Shown piece by piece: positions 1 to 60,486 of a stretch of DNA of 64,000 nucleotides. The notes under the pieces were generated by a model, which worked only from the letters and a program-made list of their open reading frames with translations, was not told the origin of the DNA and made no database searches. The DNA lies in the NCBI RefSeq assembly GCF_041296385.1, contig NC_091019.1, positions 14,648,531 to 14,712,530 of the forward strand. The letters run 5' to 3'. Origin of the DNA: Aphelocoma coerulescens (lineage: Eukaryota; Chordata; Aves; Passeriformes; Corvidae). The position numbers and the translations under genes are program-made. The first letter of the stretch is position 1, and each line of letters begins with the position of its first letter.

Positions 1-3000
1 GTTCAGTTTTCTTGTCCTTACTTTCAGAATTCTTCATAATAAATGCGGTTTCCGATTTTGCCCATCCTCTTTCTTTCACCTGAACCATGTAGTATACGTG
101 TAATTTGTATTGCCAAGATGAATTCTACTACTCTTATGATTTTATGAATTTGCAATTCATATTCTGTATTGTAGCCATACATCTTTCAGATTTGCTCATC
201 CTGCTCTTGAGGGTACTTGAGGACTATTGTTTTAATAGTTTCTTCAGTTGAGGAAATGCTGTATGTTGAGAGAACTTCACAAGGATTTTGACCACTGAAG
301 ACAGAGAAAGCTGCCATAGAAGAAGGAATTAAAGAAGTAATAGATTGAAGTGACAGAAGAACTTAAAAGTAGTTACTTTATTACCCCTGGGGGGTTACTT
401 AGTTGCTCTCTTTAGCTGGGCTTTAAATGACGTATCAGGTCATCAATAATTCTAAGAACCAGTATTTGAATACAGATAAAAGCCATAAACTTGTGACTTT
501 ACAGGGTTTGTCTCTGAGCACAGACCTGGGTAACAGCTTTGTTGCTGTGGGTTATTTTTGTGGGTAGAGCCAGTGCCACCATTCCAATGCACTCACAGGT
601 GCACACTCACTACTGAACCACCTGATCCGAGGGGATTCAGTGACTTTGTAGAGACTTTCAAAATAACCATGTCAAAGGTAGAAGAACTCTTCGGATGGAT
701 TCAACACCTCAACTGAGAATTTGTGAAATCTGTATCTTAACTAATTGATTTAACCCACTAAAACTTTATTGTGCTGTATAGAGGGAGAAAAATCAAACTG
801 TTTCTCATCCACTTCTTGGAGTTTAACCTTATTTAGGACTGCAAAGTCCTGGTATGAAAATGTCTTCTCTCTTTTTTTGTGGGATCTGAACATACTTCGT
901 TTTAGATTATTTTAGTTTCCTTTCTTTCTTTGTATAGCAGAACTATTTAAATCTCTTTTTATCTCTTTGGAGAAAGAAGTGTGTTGTTATGTGTATTATT
1001 TAATGTTACAGGGAATTTTGTATTAGCAAATATCTATCTTGATACATCTTGGTAGAAATCTGAGGTATTCTTTATGGCTTTAAGTAATGTCTAGTAAATT
1101 ACACATGATCTTCAGGAATCTAGGATTAGAGACCATGAGTAATTAGATGTTTAAGTGACTTTTGCCAGAAAATGTATATAGTAAATAAAGCTCCATCCAG
1201 AATTACATCCCATTTTTGTAAAATTCTAGAATTCTATTGCCCTCTGCTGGTTTAGTGTACCTGTCTGTGATTTGGTAGCACTGAATTATGAGTGAATTGA
1301 CCTTCTTTTTATTTTTCATAGTGAAATAATAGTAGATAAACAGTGTAATGGACCACTTTACTACTCATTTTATTTTAAAATTGAAGTCAATCTTGAGTCT
1401 GGTTTGATGGCTTTCTGAAGGCAAGGAGAGGTGGTAGATTGTTTTATTTTTTTGTTGGCGAGATATTCAGATTGGAGACAAAGCTCAATTTAGTATTTCC
1501 CGTTTTTTCTCTAAAGCAGTAAAATAGAAATTAACAGAAGCTTTGCAATTCTTCCTTCATGCTTTTATGACCTTTCCCCACATTTGTGTGCACAATATAT
1601 GTGGGTGTAATTTTATACTTTAGACCAAATAGGAAAACCATTCATTGAATTGAATTTTTTGACTTTTGTTATCCACGCAGCACACAGTCAGATCTGGAAA
1701 CATATACATACACAATTACCCTTGTGCATGTAATGGCTTTAAAGAGAAAGAGGGTAGATTTAAAACAGATAATAGGAATAAATTGTTTATTGTAGGGGTA
1801 ATGAGCCAAGAGAAGGTTGCCCAGAGAAGCTGTGGATGCCCCAGGTGTTCAAGGCCACGTTGGATGGGGCTCTGAACAGCCTGCTCTAGTGGAAGGTGGC
1901 CCTGCCCATGGCAGGGGTGTTGAAGCTGGATGATCTTCAAGGTGCCTCCCAACACAGGCCATTCAGTGATTCTGTGATGTGTTATCTGCAAGTAGTATGT
2001 AGATAAGGCTCAGTCCTGCTGGTCAGTCAATGAGGGTTGATGCTGGGGGACAACTTTGAAGTCTTTTTGGATTTACCAGGATCTGTGTGGGCATAGCATA
2101 GATGTGATTGCAGGACTGGCTTGTAGGACATGTTCACGTGCAGAATTTAATTTGCATCACTTGGGCAGGGGCAGCTGTTGCCTGCAGTAAGTGGTACCTA
2201 CTCATGATGTGCAGTCAGTGGTGACTGACTGGATGTTTATCTGAGCAGCTCAGAGACAGGGAGTAGCTCTTTAAAGTAGCAATGCCACTATATCCTGATG
2301 ATCTCTAAGCCTGCACTCACAGATTTCAGGGATAACTGTATCCACTACAGTGAGAGGAAGAGCTTTGGCATGCAAAGGTGCTGCAGTAGCTTTCTCACAG
2401 GGGCCAGAGGGATAGTTATCCACAGCCAGTGATTCCTTGAGGAGCTGAGGAGGAAGCTACTCTTTGCATTCAGCAACACCCTCCTTCTCACTTGTTTTGC
2501 TTCATTTTCTCACCAAATATATCCAAACCAGTAACTCAGGCTGTCACTTGGAGACAGAAATACACTTTATTTCTGAAGTAAACTGGATTTCTCTAAAAAA
2601 TAGAGCACTGTTGAGTTTGCCCCTTCACTTCATTAGCTGAGAGACATGTAGCAAAATCCTGTGAGAAAAGAGCTTTCATAGGTATATTCATATTCTGGTT
2701 TTTATTCTTTTTGTTTTGAAAATCATTTTCCAACTTTACAATCAATAGCTGGATCCTTTGCTTTGCTGTAATGAATTTGCTTCCTTCTTTAAGCTTTTGT
2801 GGTGTAAAGGCTAGTAACTGCTGAGTGATCAGCACAACACATGCTTTTCTTTATCAGATACAAGCAATCTAGATAATATAATGTTATAGAGAAGCTCTTT
2901 GAGGACCTGCACATCACAGCAAGTTTGGGAGTCTTGGAGCTGGTGCACATTTCTTACTGAGCTGCAAGTATCATTTTCACAATCAGAACTATCCAGTGTT

Positions 3001-6000
3001 GGGAAACAGGGAAAAAATTCTAGGCAGGTGTTATCCAGTACCTCTCAGTAAGGTGGAAATAATGGAAAGACAATTCTTGAATTCAAGAAGTTGCCTGTAT
3101 AGTCATACAAAGCAAGTCCCAAACCTACCTCATGTTTTCACAAACTGTAGTATGTAGTTAATTATTTTGAGAGGGGTAAGGTCTGTTTCATAGGGGATTT
3201 GGGAAGGGAGTGTTCAGGGGTTTTTAAGTTCCGTTAATCAATTTAAAGGACTCAGTGTCCTTTGCAGCAATTAACTGATGTTCTGTTGGTTGTTACAATT
3301 TACACCTCAATGCTCTTTTTATCATACTGACAGCTTTAGAATAAGGACTTAATGAGTTCAGAACTATTTTTATTATGTTCTTCGGGGGTCTCTTTTAAGC
3401 TATCAGTCTCCAAATCCTCCCTTATAAGTAGGAAATTCTTTTGCTGCCTCCTGCGTTCGTTCTGTCTGGCAGGAGTGAGTTATGGGACAGAGGGAAAGAG
3501 CACAAATATCAGTGTAGTTTAGCTGCCCTGTGGAGACCTAGGTGAAGATATGTTTTTTGCATGTAGTATTGCCTGATGTAAAAACCACAAAACTACTGTT
3601 GTCCTTAAATTTGAGAAATTCTGAGCAAATTCTTTTGAATGTAGCAGTAAACATTGGGGCCCTTTTGATGTGTTAGATGAGTTTCCATTCTAGGGAAATG
3701 GGCTGACGAAGCACTCTCAGGGTAGAGAATATAGACACTGCAAACTTCATGGAACTCTTATATTTGTACCAAGAGTATTTTTAGTCCATGGATTTAGACT
3801 GCATAGGAACAACAGTGTGCTTCTTGAGGTTGGTATTCTTGTCTTTTTTGCAAACAAACTAACCCAAACAAGCAGAGAATCCAAATAACTGGCAGAGCCA
3901 GGAACTGCAAGTCCTGATTTTGATTCTGTGCTCTGGCCACTATGAGGTTTTGCCATTTGTTTCAACACATGCAGGTGATGAGAAGGATAATGTTTATGAT
4001 CACTGAGCTTTTTTGATGTGTTTTCTTTCATGCTTTTGTAAATAAACCTTTTTTATTTGGTCTAGGAATTGCTGTCAGTGTTGATTTATGTTGTTGTATT
4101 TGAACATAAATCTCCAATGTTTAAAAATTATGTTTTGTACATGGCTGTTCATGCCAAATTATGGGCACAGGAAGAGCATCTAAAAGCCCCATAGCTTTCC
4201 TGTCATGTTTGATTCCATGTGAAAATCATGTATCTCGTTTTTATTTCTTTAGACACAGGGTTAGGAGCTTAAACTTCCTTTTGAGTTTGTGTCAAAGATC
4301 ACCCCCTTTTTACCCAGTTTACACAATTAACTGATTTGGGTTGAGGCATCAAAGGCAAGAGAAGAGGTCGATAGTCAATTCCCTCGTCGTGTGGCATTTG
4401 CTGCACAAATTGACATGAGTTAACCCTACTGACTAGCTAGGCTTGAACAGACTTTTTGTTTCCTTTTTCCTTTTGTTTTTCCTTTCCCCTTTTTCTTTCC
4501 CCCTGTTCTTGGCGTTCATACTCCCTCTTTGCAGATCTGTTGTGACTGGGAATTCAGTGCCAGTGGGGAAAAAAAGTTAATCAAAGTAAAAGTCAGGATA
4601 TGGCTTTAGCACTAATCTTTGCTTTTGAGATGTGTTGTCCATATTTTTATTCCATGATTTATTTGTCATCCCTATTCCTCTGTAATAGGTTTTGTGTATC
4701 TGGGTTTTGATGTAGGTCAATGATTGAGCCAGATCAATTTGTGGGCCCTGTGGTGCATCTTTGTGTGATTAGGTGTTTTTAAGGGATGTCCAGCAGTCCC
4801 TACAAAGATCAGTAGGACACTCTTTGTGCTGACCTGTTCTGTGATTTAACAGCTGCATCAGGGGTGGGAGATCAGTCATCCTTTCCTGTGATCTGCCATA
4901 AACTGCACCACAACTGAAACTTGGGCATCTGTTAAAACAACCAGCTATCTGCCCTTTCAGTCTGTATGGAGTAAACAAAGTCACATTTAACATTATTTGA
5001 ACAGATGTAGATTTCTTAACAAGTTATCAAGAATTTTTGATGAAATTCTGCATGAGCAAATCAAAATTATACTGCTCATTTTTAGATGGCTGAGCACAAA
5101 AAGGCACTTCAGTTGGGTACATTTTATTAGCATGCCACATACCATTTCCTCAAATACAGAATTTTCAAGGACCTTTGATAGGGCATAAGTACATGGCACA
5201 TGATCAGGACTCTCAGTTCATGCTGTACTTGGAAGAGCATAGTGAGGAAAACACAGTTTGAAGAATTGCAAAACTGGAAATCTGTAAACCAGACTTCAAA
5301 AATTTTGGTTGTAATTTCCTACCCTTCCATTTGAATGCCCAAGTGCCAGCTAGGGAAGTATTATAAGTACTGGCTGTTCTGTACAATTCTACAGTTACAA
5401 ATATTGAGTGGTATTCATGCTCTCCAGGAAAGTGGTTTAGAACACAATCACTAAAATAAAATCTAAATTCTAGATATGATGTGTGTTTCAGGTATGGGTA
5501 GTATTGTGAGTGATAGTCATTAAATGAGGCACCCAGTAATGTACTTTATTCTTCCGTTCTGCTGCAGAAATAATCCTGAGTACATATTTAGATTACCTGC
5601 TTCTTTGCTACATGCAATATACAACACAGTTTTTTTGTGGCCTTCTTTTATCAAAAAGTAAGAACATGATAAAGGATTTAATTCTTCATAATTCGGGTCA
5701 TTGAAATAAATTTCCTTTCTTTGTATGTGGTTATCAAGAATATTAAACAACTCCCTGGGAGACTTGTGCAACCTAAATAAATAGATATACTTGAAAAAAA
5801 TGGTTCATTCATAATGACTAATGCTGTAACAATTCTGGGTTTGTTTGAGACTTTACAGTGATCCAGACCCTTGTGACTTCAAAGAAATACCCAAATTAGC
5901 ACTCTTTCAGGAACTGAATTTGGGTCATACAGTTCAGTAAATAACTCTGAAGATAACAATTTATCTAATCTTCTGCTGTTGCAACAAATGTAGTTTTATT

Positions 6001-6493
6001 GGAAGGACTCAGTTGACACTTAGTATTACTTTAAATTTCATTACTGCAGTTCTGACTTCTAAATAAAATGAGAAGTAATTTTCATCTGTTTGAATACTGA
6101 TTTCTGTGTTATACAGCTAGGTTATTAAAAATACTGTGGTTTGTTGGCAAGGAAGATGTTTTATATTACAAATGTGTTCTGTACTGTTAGCACAAAATTC
6201 TTATCTTGAGTCTCATTTTTCTACTCTAAATCAAGAAAACCATCCCTTGCACTGGCATTAGACTTGTATACAGCCTCCTTGTATGTTAATTTCTTGAATG
6301 GCACAAAACTGGAGATAATTTCTCTTTCCCATGTTTCAGTACTAAAGTTGATACATTTCATATTTCAGACTGTACAACTCATCATATTTATACATATTTA
6401 TGTGTGTGTGTGTGTCAGTTCTGAAGTCATAGCCTTTAAAAGAAATTGTATAATAGGACTGATTTGTTGACTCTGCACATTTTTTGCTTTCAG
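1..6493 (+). other. SBF2 intron (5' part outside window)
   Basis: No exon recognised. Apart from the CR1 tail at 1785-1979 and simple runs I see only unique AT-rich sequence. Upstream exons of SBF2 must lie left of position 1. Confidence 0.8.
1785..1979 (+). mobile_element. CR1 LINE 3' fragment
   Basis: Closely resembles the 3' end of the amniote CR1 retrotransposon: GGTTGCCCAGAGAAGCTGTG, GTTCAAGGCCACGTTGGATG, CCTGCCCATGGCAGGGG, GGATGATCTTCAAGGTGCC, and the terminal GATTCTGTGAT repeat. It is 5'-truncated and has a small deletion after GATGCCCCA. No coding potential remains. Confidence 0.88.
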
Positions 6494-53812
<47,319 letters not shown>

Positions 53813-54269
53813 AAAGGAGAAAAATGTTCCATGATAAAGTCCTGTTTAAAGCATCTCTTCCTGGAAGAAACTGAGTTCTGGAATGTTACTGACACACAAC
53901 CCACCTTCCTTACATTTCAGCCATAAAAGTTCATAATAAGTTCTTTTCTGTTTAATAATTATAACCACTGTAACTGCTATTTTTTTCTCTCCAGGGAGGA
54001 CTTGGAAAAATAATAATCTATTTATCCTGAATTTCCTCTTTCTTCAGTACAATTCCTAGCTATAAAAGTGGGCTGTATTTGCACTATCATTTAATCCTGG
54101 TTTTCTCATTTCAGAGCTATTCTGTTAGGAAACCTGTCCAAAGGAAAGTGTAGAAATTTTCCCTTCAGCAAGAAGTGTATTTCCACTTTATTTAGATTTT
54201 TAAGCAGAATATTCTTATTTCCAAGCTAGTCATGAATAAGAGGGAACATGTCTACAATTCCTAAAAACA

Positions 54270-54279
54270 AATAAATAAA
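54270..54279 (+). terminator. Candidate proximal poly(A) signal (overlapping AATAAA pair)
   Basis: Two overlapping AATAAA hexamers about 460 nt after the stop codon. No obvious GT-rich downstream element is seen, so use is uncertain. Confidence 0.3.
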
Positions 54280-54647
54280 TGAAGCTTGTGAGTCCAGTGA
54301 CATACACACCAGGTTGCCAATGTTTATAGACAGTTGATATTTTTAAAGACCAAAAAAGTGAAATTGGCTGATGCCAGACTTTCAAGTGTCTTCTCAGTGT
54401 GCAGGTCATTCTCTAATCTCGTGCTCTGCTGAGTGCTTCTGCAATGTTGTTAATGGAATTTCAAATTCTTGGGATTACCTGCAGACTTTTATTTTAGATT
54501 CTGTTTGCAATTCCAATGGGATAAATGAAAGAAAACTGGCTGAAACTATCCTGGAGCAATGGAAAACAACAAACTAGGAATTCAGTAGAAGGATCTCTTG
54601 TGTGTGAGTTGTATGTGTTAATTTATATGCTGTTCTGCTCACTGTAA

Positions 54648-54653
54648 AATAAA
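54648..54653 (+). terminator. Candidate middle poly(A) signal
   Basis: AATAAA about 840 nt after the stop codon, preceded by TGTGTGAGTTGTATGTG (TGTA-containing) about 40 nt upstream, which favours some use. Confidence 0.4.
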
Positions 54654-55520
54654 GAATAACCAACATGATAATGCACTAAACAATGAAGCAAGCACTTGCA
54701 CTGAAATCTTTACAATGCAGACATTTTGCAGAACAGAGGTAAGTTATTTATAGCAGAACAAAACAAAACTAGCTAGTTAACAGCATTTACAGGTATTAAA
54801 TATGTACATAATCAAGTTTGAGGTGTTGTGATTTGATACTTTTTAAACATTTTTTTGCACATTAATTGGAAGACTGTTTATAGATTTTTACTTTTGATGA
54901 ACTTGTGTTTGTTCTGCTTAAAATCCTGGCAAAACATTTTTAATAGCCCCAAATTAGTAGAAATTTTACAGTCTACAAATAGTGAGGACTTTGAGTAGAA
55001 TATATAGGTAATTAAGCCATTGTTTTTACTTTGAAATGTTAATATGTTAAATAGCACACTAATATTACAAAGGGTCTGTATATATGATTCACTATTTTCT
55101 CATTTTTCCAGACGTTCTGCTTGTAATTTAATGTCAGCCTAACCAAACTGACTATACTTACAAGATTTTTCAGTTATTAAACTTTGTGGGTTTTTTTATA
55201 ACTAATGTATTTTGTCAGAAAGGAACACAGATTTCTCACCACACACAATAGGAAATGCAGCTGTTTTTAATGCATTTGCAATTTCAAAACAAAAATATGA
55301 AGGATTTTTCTAGCATTTTTCAATTGACAAATTTCCACCTGTGACAATGGTGTTTGCACATTTGTATTTTTCTTTGTATATGAAGTACTTTTATATGTAC
55401 TTTGTAAAATACTGATCCTGTTCTTAGGTTATATGAAGATATACATACCACTGCTTATTTTGTAACTAGTTAATTTTAACTCTTGTATGTTATGTGATAT
55501 ATGTATGCTAACCATCTTGG

Positions 55521-55526
55521 AATAAA
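55521..55526 (+). terminator. SBF2: Likely main distal poly(A) signal of SBF2
   Basis: AATAAA with three TGTA motifs within 65 nt upstream, the arrangement recognised by the cleavage factor CFIm. The implied UTR length of about 1.7 kb is plausible for SBF2. Cleavage is expected about 10-30 nt downstream. Confidence 0.6.
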
Positions 55527-55545
55527 TACACTCCTTAAGGAAAAG

Positions 55546-58500
55546 TAAAACCTTTCCTTTTACTGTAAAAGAGAAAAAAGCAAGACCCACCTGCTGAAAT
55601 ATTCCACGGGCACAAGACAAATCCTTATTTACTCTGTATTAAGAATAGTGGGTGTATTAAAAACTATGTGGTCTTTTGTATACTTGTAAATATTCATACC
55701 TAAAAGTTGCACTTGGGCATCCCTAACTCAAACCCGTGTCAACAATAACACTAAAGAAATCAGAATTTAAAGCAAAATTATCATTCTAACAAGTCTCAGT
55801 GTATAGCCTTTACCCAAAGGCTAAATATGTGTAATGTTCATACTAAAGTCTTTGAATAATGATGTTAAATATATTTTTAAAGAAAAAAATTCTATATGGT
55901 ATTGCAACGTAAGTCAACTGCATACTTTCACCCTGAGACGTGTCTCACTCATATCACCTTATGCAAAAATGATCTAGTTCCTAAAAAAGAAACTATCAAA
56001 AAATGGCAAGGTCTTACTTGAGACTGTGCATCTAAGTGGAATTCCTGAGTGTTGTGTGGGATAGCAGAGTCCAAACGGAAAGGGAACGTGTGACGGAGGT
56101 AGGGGACCTGTGGCAGTTCTGGGATGCTGTGGTGCTTACATGACGTGGTTTGCATATTGAGCTTGGCATGGATGCTAATGTTGCCTTAAATGTTGATGTC
56201 AGTTTTTAGTGTCTGTATTGATGGAAAATGGACTTGAGCAACTTAACTTAAAAATACCCAAATAAAAGCTGAAATGAGAGATGTGATATTTGTGGTGTCT
56301 GTGTAAGGAATATCCAAGGGAGTGGTAGGAAACAGGCTCTTGGTGTGAAGATACAATGTTTGCAGTGTCCCTGAGGGTCTCTCCTCTGCAAAATAGAGAT
56401 TCCAACAGAGACTTGGAGAAAATGTGGAGAAGTCAGCATAGCTTAACCTACAGGGTTTGCCAGTATGTTTGAGTTGTGCCAGCAGCCGCAGAAAATTAGG
56501 AACCAAGAATTTGTTTGGGAAAAGTTCTGTGTACAAAAGGATTCAACTTCATATTCCATGAAAATTTTCCAGAAGAAGGAACGCGTGCAGGAGTTGGGGA
56601 TGAGGCAGACGTGCTCCCTCTGCTGTGTCCCATTGCTATTCCCATCCTGTGTATCACAACATTCCCACTGTAGAAAAGAGAATTGCAACAGGTCTTACAT
56701 AAGGGGGAAGGATTGTTTGCCCTTCTCTGCCTTCAGTAACAAAACATCCACGGCGTAGGAGGAGGAATGAAGCGAGTTGAAGCTTTGAAGAGTTGATACT
56801 GGGGTATTATATCAGTGATTTCTCTTTCTTATCTAACAAGTGTTTTCTATAAAAACCCTTACTTTTGATGGAGCCTTAGAATTACTACACTAAAAAATAA
56901 AATACTTAGCATGCCACACGTGTGGGTCACTGGTTATGTAATGGTACACAAACAGCTAAACAGACCCAAGAACAAATGTTCAAAATTTTGTGTCACATCC
57001 CACACACATGATTTGTATCTGCTATTTTGTGAATTTCAGACATAACAAAAATGTGGTGATGTTATCCAAATGCTGTCATTTTGCCTTTTCATCCTGTAAT
57101 ATTCTTGGAGTATGTCGAAGTGGCTGCACCACATTTTTCATTTTTCATATTTGTGATCATCCAAATATTTTGTCTGTTCATGATTATCCTGTGGTTGCTT
57201 TGGAGAGTCAGAAAACTGAAATTAATCTACCCATTCCCCAGTTATGCTGAAGTTCATGCTGTGTATCACTGTCACACCTACTTTCTGGGGGTTTGTCTGT
57301 ATTTGATCCGTTTCTTCCCCAATTTTGGCTGCTGTGCAAGCCAAGGGCAGTAGTAGCATCCACATTCTCATTTAGGAAATTCTCATCTTTGAGTTTTTTC
57401 CCACCCAATTTATCATTAATTGACTGTCAGTAAGGATGCTGCAAGTTCACTATTGTTTCCTCTCTTCACTTACCAGTCAACATCCAGTGGGAAATTACAT
57501 TTTATCCAGTTTCAGCTTGCATCATATAGTTAAGATTCTTCCTTTTTCTGCAAATTTTGCTTAGATGTCAGAATTTGCACACTTACGAATAGGAAATGTG
57601 GCTTAATTTTGTCATGTTTTCAGTTTTTCCTTGCCTACTGTTTGGTGAAGATGTTGTGTTTCAGTGTCTTTTAAGAGATTCATAGAGAGCTGATACTTTT
57701 ATCTGTAAAACAGGCAATAGTAGGAGATGTAAATAGTTGGGCTGAAAGGACCACAGTGCCATCCTGGAAAGAGATAAAAAGGGAGCTGTTGTTTCAGGTA
57801 TTAAATAGTGCTCCTTCCTGCCCCTGTACTCACCCAGAAGAAACTGAGGCATTGTCTTGATTTAATTGAAGGTTAATTAATGTCCTGTTTATCAGTGTGT
57901 GTTGAGTGAATACCAATGAATACATTGTTGTTAAATGAATTTCCCTCACTGTTCTACTCAGAATTCTTGTAATTCAAGCCTGTCACCAGACAGGACCTCC
58001 AAAACTTGGTAGTTTCCATTTGTGTTAAAAGTCTCTATTACTTGTCCAAGATTTATACAAGGTGCAACATCCCTGTTCATGTCAACACCTCCAGTAAGTC
58101 CAAAATGATAATGTCATAAAATTGTGTATAAATATGAATGAAGCTCAATATAGTAAGCAGTAGTGCAGGTAAAATCACTCTTGGGTTCAAATAATTGCAT
58201 GCACAGGCTTTGTTTATGTTGCAAAGGTTTTGTGCCATCACTATAGTTAAAACTTCCTTTTTCTTCTGCTGTGCTCACACTATCCCTCATGTTAAATATT
58301 TTAATGCAGTAGTTGAAGCAAGTGCTTGCACCAACTTTTCAATCAAAAATAACGTTGACTGTTTAGTAGAAAGCATTCAAATTTTCGTAGTGTTTCATGC
58401 AGGCAAATGATTTAGGATTGGAATTTGAAACAAAAATTAGCGCTGAAATTGCCACTGATTTCTGATGAAGTTGGGCAGCCCGTTTCTCTGAGATGCCTGT

Positions 58501-59909
58501 AAGATTCTTTTTATATTCTCTTTAAATTTTCAAACAGCTCTCATTTTCAGTGCCTCCTGAATTAGTGTAATTCATATATTTACTTTTAAGTAAAATGAAA
58601 TTAAGTTCTAAAATCTCTTCTGCTTTTCTTACTTTTTTTCTTCATCTTTAGAACTGTTTCTGACCAAAAACCAGCCAAAATTTAAGTCAAAATTAACTTG
58701 GTTTCTTCCACTTCAGGCCCCAGACTGAAAAGGAAAGCTTGCAGTAGTCTGTATCTGGTATGAGTATGTACGAAAAGCTGGAAAATATCCCATCAAGTGA
58801 TAATGAACCAGAGCCAGGAATAAATTGGGGAGCTGGTTTTGGTCTGTGGGATGGTGTCATTGACCACTCTGTGTGTGTGATGTATGTTAGCAGTGTCAGG
58901 ACAGGCTGTAGGTCTTCTGACAGTCTCAGAAAGTATCATTCTGTTGCTACAGCAGTCAGACATCTGGTTTTAACCAGAAATACCTATGCTTTGCATGCCC
59001 TTATTCATGCATAGGCCTTTGAGACTTTGTTTCTTCAGTGACACAAATTTCTGGAGAGAAAATAATTTTTCAGATAAACTGATTTTATCAGTTATTGTTT
59101 CAGTTGTTAAAACCACACAGCTGACCCCACAGTGGCAGATGTACCAAGTTTCTCAGGCTAGGAACAAAACCCAAACAGGTAGCTATTTCCTGTGATGCTG
59201 AATGTGTTTTAGTTCAAAGACTACTGCACACAGGTTTTTGTCATGCAAGCAAGATTTTCCATTTTTCCTATCTAAACTAAATGTTGCTGTCAATAAGGTC
59301 CTGTATACCCTGGCAGCTTGCTATGGGCTACCACTAAATTCTTTTAGCTGTTGTCCAAAAGGCCTCAATTTTAAAATACCTCCCCCCTGGCTTAGGTCAC
59401 TGCATGCCTGTTGCCTTATGGTGTTCAGCTATTGCCTGGGAACAGAGTTCTGTGCAACTTCCCCACTCCAGCTTTTCTCAGACCTGCTCACCATTTCACA
59501 GTGAAACGTTATGCATATTTAATTCTTTTAAATGAAATTCATATAATACTTGAGATAAGGACAACTTTCTTATTTCATGATAATATCTCAAGAAAGCTGA
59601 TAACTTTAATTGAAAAATACACATGTGCAACCCAAACAGACAGAGATCCTTCAATTTATATTGGGATTGCAGCCCAGTGATTTCTGTTAATTTTCATTGT
59701 AAGTTTGAGTTACATGAGCATGCGATGAGGCCTCCAGTGACACTCAAAATTACAAGTGACTGTGTTACTGCTCTCATTGGAGGGTATTAGAAGTTAGGAT
59801 TTTAGGTCAAACTCTTCTCACCAAGCCAGGATGAAGAGAGATTATGAAAACTATGGATGTCAGGAAGTAGAGAAGGGCAGGGGAAAAGCAAGCCCTGGCT
59901 GGTTGCTAG
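55546..59909. other. Intergenic sequence downstream of SBF2
   Basis: No coding exon recognised on either strand. Extra AATAAA hexamers (for example 56263, 56895) could serve rare read-through transcripts. The region is otherwise unremarkable AT-rich DNA. Confidence 0.7.
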
Positions 59910-60486
59910 TGTGAGGAATGAGACAACTCTTTGTAGAAATTAAAACAATTTATTAAAACAGAAAAATTGAAAAATTGCAAAAACTAACAAAATATAAAAA
60001 TTTGGGATCCTAGTGGCTCAAGAGGTATGCCCCAGGAGTGCAGGGATTCAGGAGCTTTTGGCTTAAGGCAGCTCTGAACCTCAGGTAGAGAAAAAAAAAA
60101 AAAACAAAAAAACTTGCAGTCTAGGCTGGTCAAAAAGAAATCTATTTCTAAAAGCCCCTAGAAAGGGGTAGGTTTCTCCAGCAGCGCCTCAGCAAGCTGG
60201 AGAGGAAGGGAGGCTGAGACTGGCGTGTCTGCTTTTCTCCCTTTTATAGCTTTTGCTCCGCCCACAGTCCGCCCACAGCCCACCCCTTTGGTTCAAGGTG
60301 ATTGGTGCTCTCCCTTTGACAGACCATCTCCGTCCACCAATGGCTCCTCCTGGTCAGAGGGGTGATATTAGTTGAGATAAGGGTCAGGTGCTTATGGGGG
60401 CTGGGCTGTTTGTTGCAACTGGGGTTTTTTTAAAATCTGCCTTGAAACCAAGATACAAGTAAAACATAAAAAAAATACATCCAACA
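59910..60486 (-). mobile_element. Solo LTR of an endogenous retrovirus
   Basis: Read on the - strand it begins TGTTGGATG and ends CTCATTCCTCACA, giving TG...CA ends of a 577-nt LTR. From U3 inwards it shows CCAAT motifs (near 60341 and 60305), a run of GC boxes (GGGCGGA twice, about 60255-60282), TATAAAAG at 60241-60248, and AATAAA at 59949-59954. GC content is clearly above its surroundings. No gag, pol or env reading frame flanks it, so it is a solo LTR. I could not find a matching target-site duplication, so the ends carry some doubt. Confidence 0.72.
60241..60282 (-). promoter_or_regulatory. LTR core promoter (TATA box and GC boxes)
   Basis: On the - strand TATAAAAGGGAGAAAAGC lies just downstream of two GGGCGGA/GGGCGGAG boxes and a GGGGTGGGC box. 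This is a standard RNA polymerase II core layout, pointing left towards SBF2. Activity is not known. Confidence 0.55.

Larger units (their letters stand above)
53813..55545 (+). other. SBF2: SBF2 3' untranslated region
   Basis: AT-rich non-coding sequence after the stop codon, with candidate poly(A) signals at 54270-54279, 54648-54653 and 55521-55526. The last is the most convincing end: it has UGUA elements at 55484-55487 and 55502-55505 just upstream. It would give a UTR of about 1.7 kb. Scattered ATTTA motifs occur, but there is no dense AU-rich cluster. The exact cleavage point is inferred. Confidence 0.7.

Noticed and set aside
1666..1991. Open frames on both strands near 1.7-2.0 kb
   Set aside because: They cover the untranslated 3' end of a CR1 element and are not coding.
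6401..6415. TG dinucleotide run upstream of exon 1
   Set aside because: Only about seven repeats; too short to be notable as a satellite, though TG runs can bind splicing factors.
56465..56758. 97-codon + strand frame downstream of SBF2
   Set aside because: Cysteine-rich in places but without any conserved spacing, start context or homology I can recognise.
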